Part shown: positions 53,280 through 60,188 of the stretch, piece after piece
How the letters are laid out: each line of letters starts with the position of its first letter
Position numbering within the stretch: position 1 is the first letter of the stretch
Assembly: GCA_018268915.1 (NCBI GenBank)
Contig: JAFDVQ010000003.1
Coordinates: forward strand, 186,001 to 250,000
Direction of reading: 5' to 3'
DNA from: Acidobacteriota bacterium
GTDB lineage: Bacteria > Acidobacteriota > Terriglobia > Terriglobales > Acidobacteriaceae
DNA length: 64,000 nt
Position numbers and translations under genes: made by a program
The notes under the pieces: model-generated
What the model was told of the DNA's origin: nothing
The model's database searches: none
Seen by the model: only the letters and a program-made list of their open reading frames with translations

Positions 53280-53765
53280 GTGTCAAACTCGGTGTCAAAA
53301 ATGCGCGTGCTGGCAGTAGACGATGAATTCGTCATCGCTTCAACCTGGGCTCAGATTCTTCGCATGAGCGGCTTCGATGCCGACTGGGCTACCAGCGGAG
53401 AAGAAGCGATCATGAAAGCCCGTCAGATGCGGCCAGACATCCTTCTAAGTGATGTACTGATGCATGGCATCGACGGGTTCCAGACCGCCGCGGAGATCCT
53501 GAAGATTCGCCCCGATTGCCGCGTCATTCTCATCTCGGGCCATGCCGAGACCACCCATTCCATCCTTCTGGATCATCCCGGCCAGCCCAGTGTCGAGATT
53601 CTCAGAAAGCCGATTCATCCTCTCGTCCTTCTCGAAAAAATTCGCGATTCGATGCAGTTCATCGACCCTGGCACTAATCCGCCCTCACGCGTTGCCACTC
53701 GGACGACAGCAGATTCCGCGCCGGCTACAACGGTTGCGACCGTCAGGGCACAACCCCGCCTCTAA
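53280..53765 (+). CDS. Single-domain response regulator
   Basis: 161 residues from the GTG at 53280, fixed by GGGAGGG five bases upstream (an ATG seven codons later is the alternative). The receiver domain has the acidic pair in RVLAVDDEFVIAS, the phosphoryl Asp in PDILLSDVLMHGIDGF, the Ser/Thr switch in VILISGHAET and the Lys in VEILRKPIHP. No output domain follows, only a Thr/Ala-rich tail of about 35 residues. No histidine kinase gene is adjacent, so its partner is unknown. Confidence 0.9.
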   Translation: MSNSVSKMRVLAVDDEFVIASTWAQILRMSGFDADWATSGEEAIMKARQMRPDILLSDVLMHGIDGFQTAAEILKIRPDCRVILISGHAETTHSILLDHPGQPSVEILRKPIHPLVLLEKIRDSMQFIDPGTNPPSRVATRTTADSAPATTVATVRAQPRL

Positions 53766-53769
53766 GCTG

Positions 53770-54303
53770 TCAGCCGGAATTCGCCAATCCAGACCCGTGT
53801 GTAAACCGCTTTCCCGCCCAGACTCCGCGCTGATGCTTCACAAGAATCAGAAACCCGACCACGTGCGTGATCAGCAGGAATGGCACGATGAGAGTCGGCA
53901 GAAAATATGCCGCTCCCAACTGTCCTGCCAGCAGTCCGCCACGATTGGCCTGGTAGAAAGCATTGAGCAGATCGATCATTCCCCAGATGTTGAACACCCA
54001 TGCCGCTCCAAGTCCCGCGGCCCGTGGCAACAGGATCAGCGTAGTCAATGCAAGTACGGCGGCGATCAGATCGCCATAAGCCGCGTCATGAGCAAATGCG
54101 CTCGGCAGGTCCGATGACACTACGCCCCGCACCAGGAATGCAAGTCCGATATATCGAAAGCTGTGCAGCACCAATATCGGTCTCAATGCATCTGCAGGCG
54201 CCTGCGCGCGAAGCCTGGGCCAGATATATCGAGCCGTGACCACTCCCCAAACGACCAGACTGAACGCTATGCTGACGAAAAACAAAATCATCTGTTGAGG
54301 CAT
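53770..54303 (-). CDS. Hypothetical membrane protein controlled by the adjacent TetR regulator
   Basis: 177 residues from the ATG at 54303 (GGAGAG eight bases upstream). About five membrane helices are visible (MILFFVSIAFSLVVWGVV, LHSFRYIGLAFLVRG, LIAAVLALTTLILLP, AAWVFNIWGMIDLLNAFY, FLPTLIVPFLLITHVVGFLI). No family is recognised. It lies downstream of a TetR gene on the same strand and is preceded by the same operator sequence as that gene (54363-54380), so it is probably the main target of the regulator. Confidence 0.75.
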   Translation of the reverse strand: MPQQMILFFVSIAFSLVVWGVVTARYIWPRLRAQAPADALRPILVLHSFRYIGLAFLVRGVVSSDLPSAFAHDAAYGDLIAAVLALTTLILLPRAAGLGAAWVFNIWGMIDLLNAFYQANRGGLLAGQLGAAYFLPTLIVPFLLITHVVGFLILVKHQRGVWAGKRFTHGSGLANSG

Positions 54304-54350
54304 AAATAAACTCTCCTGTCCGGCATCCATTCCGTCTTTCTGTTCATTTC

Positions 54351-54390
54351 GTACTCTTCTAAAGAGTACGATCATACTCTTTGGTTGCAA
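54351..54390 (-). promoter_or_regulatory. TetR operator and promoter of the membrane-protein gene
   Basis: AGAGTACGATCATACTCT (54363-54380) is a palindrome. GTACTCTT-CTA-AAGAGTAC (54351-54369) is a second overlapping one. On the minus strand TTGCAA (54385-54390) and TACTCT (54363-54368) are 16 bases apart and can be -35 and -10, with the -10 inside the operator. Confidence 0.65.
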
Positions 54391-54395
54391 AAAAA

Positions 54396-54980
54396 TTACA
54401 AATCAGCAAAGCACTTCAGAAACATGCTTCTCGCATCGATTAGCGTTTGCTCCCGCCGCTGCGGATTCGTCATTACCCGGACCATCATCAGCACTCCGGC
54501 CATACTCGAAAACAACAGTCCGCAATTCTCCACTCGCTTCTCCAAAGTCTTTCCCGGCATGAATGGCGCCAGCCTCTCACGATAAGCCCGCAGCAACATC
54601 TCGATGCGTCGCCGCACGGCCACAGGCTTTCGCGCCATTTCCGGCCCCAGTGCCGCGCGCACGCAACCCGATCCTGGCGCATTGGCATGCCCCGAACTCA
54701 GATAGCGCTCAACAATCGCACGCATCCCCTGGCCCTCGGGCGCTGCCCTGGCAACTTCCTCCATGCTTCGTCCCGTTTCCTCAAGCGCGCGCGCCACCGC
54801 CTCGACAAACAGGTCATCCTTGCTCTTGAAGTGCCGGTAAAACCCACCCTTCTTCAGCCCAACCTTGTTCATCACTGTCCCGATTCCGCTCGTGTCACCG
54901 CCATGTTCCCGGAAAGAACGCGCCGCCACGGACAAAATCCTCTCGTGATTCCAAGCCTTGTGTTCAAGCGAATAACGCAT
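54396..54980 (-). CDS. TetR/AcrR-family transcriptional regulator
   Basis: 194 residues. The N-terminal helix-turn-helix (about residues 13-58) reads ERILSVAARSFREHGGDTSG, IGTVMNKVGLKKGGFYRHFK then SKDDLFVEAV, the canonical TetR pattern with GxFYxHF. The C-terminal helical domain would bind an inducer. Its ATG lies six bases from a near-palindromic operator that matches the one before the downstream membrane-protein gene, indicating autoregulation. The ligand is unknown. Confidence 0.92.
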   Translation of the reverse strand: MRYSLEHKAWNHERILSVAARSFREHGGDTSGIGTVMNKVGLKKGGFYRHFKSKDDLFVEAVARALEETGRSMEEVARAAPEGQGMRAIVERYLSSGHANAPGSGCVRAALGPEMARKPVAVRRRIEMLLRAYRERLAPFMPGKTLEKRVENCGLLFSSMAGVLMMVRVMTNPQRREQTLIDARSMFLKCFADL

Positions 54981-54986
54981 AGATAA

Positions 54987-55015
54987 AGAGTACGATCGTG
55001 CTCAATGGTTGTCAA
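54987..55015 (-). promoter_or_regulatory. TetR operator and promoter of the tetR gene
   Basis: AGAGTACGATCGTGCTCA (54987-55004) shares 11 leading bases and the palindromic plan with the operator at 54363. On the minus strand TTGACA (55010-55015) and TACTCT (54987-54992) are 17 bases apart. Transcription would begin within a few bases of the start codon, so the mRNA may be almost leaderless. Confidence 0.65.
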
Positions 55016-55226
55016 ACTCCTCCGCCACCCCTGAAGTGACAATCCAATGACACAGTGTCCCCATATCCAACTCCCTCCTTTCGTTATCCTTTCCTTTGAA
55101 ACGCCAACCGTGCCACAATCACTATTCAACAGCCGGTTTCTCAACGGCGTCGCGTAATCGCGAATCAACACACGAGCCACTCCCCTTTCCCCAGCTCGAG
55201 AAATTCGCAACGGAGAATTCAAACTG

Positions 55227-56456
55227 ATGCCGGACCCGAAGCTCCCAGGACTTCAGCAGCTTCAGCACGTCGTCGTGCTCATGATGGAGAACCGCTCCTT
55301 CGACCACATGCTGGGCGGCCTCAAGGCCATCAACCCCGCAATCGACGGCCTCGACGGAACCGAGACGAATCCAGACTCCACCGGAGTGCCCGCCGCCGTC
55401 TCGCCCACCGCCGAATATCAGAGCCAGCTCGACCCTGATCCCGACCACCACTTCCCCGCTGTCGATCTCCAGATCTTCGGCGGCGTCACTACCGCCCAGA
55501 ATCCAAATCGCAAACCAACCATGCAGGGCTTCGTCAAGAGCTACTTCAACCAGCAGCGCAGCGTGAAGCACTCGCACCTCATCATGAACTACTTCTCGCC
55601 CGACAAGCTGCCCGTGCTCTCCAAGCTCGCCACGGAGTACGCCGTCTTCAATCGCTGGTTCTCCTCCATTCCCGGCCCCACGCTCTGCAATCGCGCATTC
55701 GCTCACTACGGCACTTCGTTTGGCCAGGTCAGCATGGACGTCTTCTACTGGAACAAGCAGTTCAAGAGCATCTACGAGCGCCTCAACGAAGCCGGCCACT
55801 CCACGCGCCTCTACTACTTCGATGAAGCGAGCTCATCCCTTGAAGTCGTGAACCTGCTGAAGAACCAGCCCGCTCTCTTCGGAACCTTCCAGGATTTTCT
55901 CGACGCTGCCGATAAGAACGAACTCCCCGAATACTCCTTCATAGAGCCCAACTACACCGATCACGATTCGCCCGACGGCATGGGCGAACTCATCGCCAGC
56001 GACCAGCATCCCGACCACGACGTTCGCGCCGGCGAGCAGTTCATTGCCGACGTCTACAACGCCATCCGCAACAACCCCAAGCTCTGGCCCAACACGGCGT
56101 TGCTCATCGTCTACGACGAGCACGGCGGCATCTACGACCACGTCCCTCCACCCGCATGCACGCCCGATTCGCCCTTCGTCGCCCAGCCCACCGCCACCGG
56201 CACTCCCGACCCCTTCTATTTCGATCGCCTCGGCATTCGCGTTCCCGCAGTCCTCGTCTCGCCGTGGGTCAAGCGCGGCTCCGTCATCAATGAAGTTTTC
56301 GAACACGCATCCATTCCCGCCACAATGACCGACCACTTCCTCGGTAAATACGATCAGCGCTCCAAGCGCGAACTTGCCGCCAACACCTTCCTCGGTTATC
56401 TCGACCAGGCAAAAATTCGTCCCGACGATCAATGCCCCAAGTTCCAGAACGACTAA
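55227..56456 (+). CDS. Phosphoesterase family protein (phospholipase C/acid phosphatase type)
   Basis: 409 residues. The phosphoesterase (AcpA/PLC) signature begins HVVVLMMENRSFDHMLGG near residue 14, with the Glu-Asn and Asp metal ligands. MNYFSPDKLPVLSKLATEYA, FSSIPGPTLCNRAFAHYGTS, LLIVYDEHGGIYDHVPPP near 300 and the final metal site SIPATMTDHFLG follow. By family it cleaves phosphate esters. No signal peptide is seen, unlike many secreted relatives. The next two genes follow closely on the same strand. Confidence 0.88.
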   Translation: MPDPKLPGLQQLQHVVVLMMENRSFDHMLGGLKAINPAIDGLDGTETNPDSTGVPAAVSPTAEYQSQLDPDPDHHFPAVDLQIFGGVTTAQNPNRKPTMQGFVKSYFNQQRSVKHSHLIMNYFSPDKLPVLSKLATEYAVFNRWFSSIPGPTLCNRAFAHYGTSFGQVSMDVFYWNKQFKSIYERLNEAGHSTRLYYFDEASSSLEVVNLLKNQPALFGTFQDFLDAADKNELPEYSFIEPNYTDHDSPDGMGELIASDQHPDHDVRAGEQFIADVYNAIRNNPKLWPNTALLIVYDEHGGIYDHVPPPACTPDSPFVAQPTATGTPDPFYFDRLGIRVPAVLVSPWVKRGSVINEVFEHASIPATMTDHFLGKYDQRSKRELAANTFLGYLDQAKIRPDDQCPKFQND

Positions 56457-56470
56457 TCAGGAGAAGCACG

Positions 56471-56839
56471 ATGGAAGTCATCCACGTCCCACCGCCATCA
56501 AAACAGGCCTTCGATAAAGGTCGACCCATGTCCGACCTGATCAAGGCGCAGATCCGTCACTTCAAGCACGTCGAAGACAAACTCTCTCCCGAGCATCGCG
56601 AGAAAATTCCCCAGCACCGCATCACCACAGAGAACGAAGCGGCGCAGTACATCACCGCCATGACGCGCCTGCTCCGTTCCGGCGTTGCTGAAAAACCGGC
56701 TAAGCCCAAGCTCGTCCCCATCGCGGCGAAGAAATCCGCATCGCGCACTCCGGCAAAGGGCCTCGCCATCGCCGCCAGCGAGTCGCCCTCCAGGCCGCGC
56801 AAGAAGTCGAAACCCAAATCATCCCGAAAGAAGAAATAA
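56471..56839 (+). CDS. Hypothetical protein with basic Lys/Ser-rich tail
   Basis: 122 residues from the ATG at 56471 (AGGAGAA six bases upstream), 14 bases after the phosphoesterase gene. The N-terminal half is polar and helical (DLIKAQIRHFKHVEDKLSPE, NEAAQYITAMTRLLRSG); the C-terminal third is AKKSASRTPAKG then PRKKSKPKSSRKKK, reminiscent of histone H1-like tails. No family is recognised. It is likely co-transcribed with both neighbours. Confidence 0.72.
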   Translation: MEVIHVPPPSKQAFDKGRPMSDLIKAQIRHFKHVEDKLSPEHREKIPQHRITTENEAAQYITAMTRLLRSGVAEKPAKPKLVPIAAKKSASRTPAKGLAIAASESPSRPRKKSKPKSSRKKK

Positions 56840-56855
56840 CGAGAGACCATCCCCC

Positions 56856-58259
56856 ATGGCCCAGCTCATTCGAAAAGCACTGATCTTTGTCGCGCTTCTG
56901 TTCCTCGCCGTACTCTGCCTCGCGCAGAACGAGTCGCGCCTTCAGGCGGATCTCCGCCGCGAAGGCAATGCACTCAAGTCCTGCTCGCAAATCTCCAAGT
57001 TCGCCGATTGCGGCCAGACCCTCGTCCTCGGCCAGCCCTTTCATCTCGCCTTCGGCAGCCTCGCGCCCGACAACGGCATGGGCTTCGGTCTAGCCTTTGT
57101 TGAGCACAAGAATTTCGCGAGCGAGTGGCGCACCAATCTCAGCCTCGACGCCGTCGGCACCATGAACGGCTCATGGCGAGTCGGCGGCTATCTCAAGGCC
57201 TACAAGCTCCCCGCCGGAAACAGCTATCACGTCGCTCCGCTCTTCCATCTCTACTCGCAGAGCATCTCGCTCAACCGCGTCGACTACTTCGGCCTCGGCC
57301 CTGCAACAACGCCGCTCACCCACACGACGTACGGCTTCTCAGAAAACATCACCGGCGCCGACATGGCCTTCCCTATCTCCATCTCCGGCAAATCGCCCGT
57401 CATCGCCATCCTCGCCGAACTCAACGGCCGCTTCCCCTCACTCCGTTCCGGCCGCGAGAAAGACAGCCCTTCTATCGAGACCCTCTTCGACGAAACCACC
57501 GCCCCCGGCCTCACGCATCAGCCCGGATATTTCCAGCCATCTGAAGGCGTGCGCCTCGTCCCGTCTCTCTTCGGCGGCCGCGTCAGCCTGAACTACCTTC
57601 TTCAGTTCCAGCAGTTCATCGCCCCCGGAGACAGCAGCTACTCCTTCCGTCGCCTCAACTTCGATTTCAACCACACCATCCCGCTCTCGCACCTCTCAAA
57701 ATCCATCGGCAAATACTACGGCAGCAGCGCCACGTCCACGCTTCCCCACAACACCCCCGACTACTGCGGCGGCGCCGGCCGCGAAGATCAGGCGATGCCC
57801 TGCCCGCAAGTCTCGCTCACGCGAAAACTCGATGGCTCCATCAATCTCCGCGCTTTCATCTCTGAGTCTTTCGCAGGCAAAAACAGCCAGGTCCCCTTCT
57901 ACTTCATGCCCACCATCGGCGGCTCCGATCTCAACGGCACGCCCATCCTGCCCAGCTATCCCGACTACCGCTTCCGCGGCTCCAATCTGCTTCTGTTCCA
58001 GGGCACCATCGAGCACTCACTCGGGAAGCTTCCGATCGGCGCGCTTCTCTCCGTTGACGAAGCCAAGATCGGACTCACCCGTGGCGACATCAGCATCGAT
58101 CATTTGCGCCACAGCTTCAGCGCCGGATTCACCGTCCACGCCGGAGGACTTCCAGTGCTCTCGTTTGTGTACGCCTGGGGCGGTGGCGAAGGCTCGCATA
58201 CCACCGCCAACGTCGACTCCTCGCTCCTGGGCAGCGCGTCTCGCCCCTCACTCTTCTGA
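56856..58259 (+). CDS. Predicted outer-membrane beta-barrel (BamA/Omp85-like surface antigen)
   Basis: 467 residues from the ATG at 56856 (an upstream open frame overlaps the previous gene out of context). A signal peptide (ALIFVALLFLAVLCLAQ) is followed by alternating polar/hydrophobic strands with aromatic ends (GMGFGLAFVEHKNF, SWRVGGYLKAYKLP, YFGLGPATTP), as in the barrel part of Omp85-family proteins. YFGLG and a late YRFRGSNLLLFQGTIEH, similar to the RGY/F loop region of these barrels, support this. No POTRA domains are seen. It follows the phosphoesterase gene set. Confidence 0.75.
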   Translation: MAQLIRKALIFVALLFLAVLCLAQNESRLQADLRREGNALKSCSQISKFADCGQTLVLGQPFHLAFGSLAPDNGMGFGLAFVEHKNFASEWRTNLSLDAVGTMNGSWRVGGYLKAYKLPAGNSYHVAPLFHLYSQSISLNRVDYFGLGPATTPLTHTTYGFSENITGADMAFPISISGKSPVIAILAELNGRFPSLRSGREKDSPSIETLFDETTAPGLTHQPGYFQPSEGVRLVPSLFGGRVSLNYLLQFQQFIAPGDSSYSFRRLNFDFNHTIPLSHLSKSIGKYYGSSATSTLPHNTPDYCGGAGREDQAMPCPQVSLTRKLDGSINLRAFISESFAGKNSQVPFYFMPTIGGSDLNGTPILPSYPDYRFRGSNLLLFQGTIEHSLGKLPIGALLSVDEAKIGLTRGDISIDHLRHSFSAGFTVHAGGLPVLSFVYAWGGGEGSHTTANVDSSLLGSASRPSLF

Positions 58260-58289
58260 GCTTTGGGCACACAAACCTGAAGTGAACGG

Positions 58290-58400
58290 GTGCCGGGTGC
58301 CCCAGGTCTCGATGTTGAGACCTGGGAGGGCATGAAAGCCGGCAGCCCCCGAGCCGTCCTGAGCGGAGCCGAAGGACCCCTCGCAACTGGGAACCGGGTA
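58290..58400 (+). repeat. GGTCTC/GAGACC repeat joined to a CCTGAGCGGAGC repeat
   Basis: 58296-58329 is CCCAGGTCTC-GATGTT-GAGACCTGGG with the trailing GGGCATGAAAGCCGG of the tandem array at 58992. 58354-58399 is the TGAGCGGAGCCGAAGGACC family merging into AACTGGGAACCGGG. Confidence 0.9.
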
Positions 58401-58482
58401 GAAAAAATCTCGGGTGCCTCATCCATGCGCAGCATGGGCGGGAAGAATGCAGGCCTGTTTCCGACTCACCGTTGCTTATTTC

Positions 58483-58896
58483 TCAATTTAGAAAAACGCG
58501 CTCATTCGGGCGGTCCAGTGAGAAAGTAGGTATCTCGATAGGAAAACGCTCCCCGCGATCATTCTCCATCTCGTAAGCCCCGCCCATCATCCCAGTCGGC
58601 GTATTCAGTGGCGCGCCGCTCGTGTATTCAAAGCTCTCTCCCGGCTTGAGAATCGGCTGCTCTCCAACAACACCAGGCCCTTTCACTTCGGTCAATTCTC
58701 CGCGAGCATTGGTTATCATCCAGTGCCGATTGAGCAGTTGCACAGTTTCCAGTCCCTGATTTTCGATGACCACTCGATATGCCCAAAAATACTGCGAGGT
58801 GTCCGGGGATGACCTCGCCTCAAGGTAAGTTGGCTCGACGCTCACAGCAATTCCTCGAGTATTCGCCACATACATTGCTCGACCTGTCATATACAA
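58483..58896 (-). CDS. apaG: ApaG family protein
   Basis: 137 residues; the ATG at 58875 (MYVANTRGIAVSVEP) is the more family-like start, about 130 residues. The ApaG fold (fibronectin-III-like) is recognised from FWAYRVVIENQGLETVQLLN, HWMITNARGELTEVKGPGVV, GEQPILKPGESFEYTSGAPL then NTPTGMMGGAYEM. The family was linked to cobalt/magnesium efflux, but its biochemical role is not settled. It is flanked on both sides by repeat elements and transcribed alone. Confidence 0.92.
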   Translation of the reverse strand: MYMTGRAMYVANTRGIAVSVEPTYLEARSSPDTSQYFWAYRVVIENQGLETVQLLNRHWMITNARGELTEVKGPGVVGEQPILKPGESFEYTSGAPLNTPTGMMGGAYEMENDRGERFPIEIPTFSLDRPNERVFLN

Positions 58897-58929
58897 AGTT
58901 TAGATTCATCTCCCGCCGGGCGCCCCATA

Positions 58930-59276
58930 GCCTGCCCTGAGCCCGCCAAAGGATCCCTCGCAACTGGGGACCGGGGTAGTAAAACAAGAATGCCGGGTGC
59001 CCCAGGTCTCGATGTTGAGACTTGGGAGGACGTGAAAGCCGGTGCCCCCATAGCCTGCCGGGTGCCCCAGGTCTCGATGTTGAGACCTGGGAGGGCATGA
59101 AAGCCGGTGCCCCTATAGCCTGCCGGGTGCCCCAGGTCTCGATGTTGAGACCTGGGAGGACATGAAAGCCGGTGCCCCTATAGCCTGCCGGGTGCCCCAG
59201 GTCTCGATGTTGAGACCTGGGAGGGCATGAAAGCCGGCGCCCCATAGCCTGCCCTGAGCCTGTCGAAGGGTCTCCA
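58930..59276 (+). repeat. Tandem array of four 65-base units flanked by related fragments
   Basis: Units start at 58992, 59057, 59122 and 59187, exactly 65 bases apart. Each has GCCGGGTGCCCCAGGTCTC, loop GATGTT, GAGACCTGGGAGGGCATG, then AAAGCCGGTGCCCCTATAGC. The first unit has GAGACTTGGG (a G-T pair in the stem). TGAGCC...GAAGG-type fragments border the array at 58930 and 59245. No gene is seen in 58897-59329. Confidence 0.95.
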
Positions 59277-59329
59277 GCCTTCGAAGAATGAGAAGCAAGG
59301 ATGCGCGCTATTTCCGCTATCTCCTCACA

Positions 59330-60088
59330 CTACTCATCCGTCAGATGATCAGCAACCGTGTACCCTTCCGGAATCTCAAACAACGCCGGATCCGGCTCTG
59401 CCGTATTCAAATCGCGCACGGTAAATTCCTGGTGCCCCGAAAACGGATTGTCGACGATCGAAATCAAATTGAAGGCAAGACGCGCCGAATACCAGAACTC
59501 TCGTACAGTCACTAGCGGTTGATCGTTCCCCGTCTGTCCAGGATTGAGGGTGGCCGTCTCCTTGTATCCGTGAGTATCTTCACCCTGCGTACTTGAAACG
59601 CCAAGATCTTCATCCTGGCTGCTCCCGCCTGAGTCCACGTAATTTCCATCGCGCATCGGCCCGAACTTGTCCGTCGTGCTCAAGCGATACCGATAAAGAT
59701 CGCACACCTTCCTCGCCACGATGCAGTTGTGCCAGGTATGCTTCGCAGGATCGGTGATCTGAATCGTCGAGATAAAGCTCTTCACATTGGTGTTCTTCGG
59801 CACAAGTGCCGCGCGTTCCTGAAAGATGCGCCCCTTGCTGTCCCGAACAATCCGGCGCTCGTTCGTAAACGTGATCGACCCGCCGTTCCCCAGCGAACGC
59901 TTCCACTCCGTGTGCAATGTCAGGCTGAACGGCGCTCCCGCCTTGGGAGGCACAAAGATGCTCTCCATCGCGCCACTCTGCCCGCCATCCGGCACGCGGA
60001 CCACCTGATTTCCATTCTGCTGTTGCGCAACGCAGATCAGAGAACCAGCCACAAGAATGTAGAGGGGAAACAACCGCCAGATGCGCAT
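59330..60088 (-). CDS. Hypothetical exported protein
   Basis: 252 residues from the ATG at 60088 (GGAGAG six bases upstream); a start at 60130 would add 14 residues. A signal peptide (LFPLYILVAGSLICVAQ) precedes a beta-rich domain with PFSLTLHTEWKRSLGNGGSI, ERRIVRDSKGRIFQERAAL and TIQITDPAKHTWHNCIV. A Cys pair (HNCIVARKVCDLY) may form a disulfide. It ends EIPEGYTVADHLTDE. Similar small outer proteins are common in Acidobacteriota, but I recognise no function. Confidence 0.75.
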   Translation of the reverse strand: MRIWRLFPLYILVAGSLICVAQQQNGNQVVRVPDGGQSGAMESIFVPPKAGAPFSLTLHTEWKRSLGNGGSITFTNERRIVRDSKGRIFQERAALVPKNTNVKSFISTIQITDPAKHTWHNCIVARKVCDLYRYRLSTTDKFGPMRDGNYVDSGGSSQDEDLGVSSTQGEDTHGYKETATLNPGQTGNDQPLVTVREFWYSARLAFNLISIVDNPFSGHQEFTVRDLNTAEPDPALFEIPEGYTVADHLTDE

Positions 60089-60188
60089 CTGCAACTCTCC
60101 AAACGGCTGCACAAGTCTAGCACTCACCACAACAATTCACTACTCACTGACACCTGTCCCAGCCCTGACCCCTGCCCCCTGAAGAACT

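Noticed and set aside
58992..59251. Possible CRISPR array
   Set aside because: The 65-base units are repeated whole, with no variable spacers, each is itself palindromic over its core, and no cas genes are present.
59113..59298. Minus-strand open frames through the repeat array
   Set aside because: They are translations of the repeat itself and have no start context.
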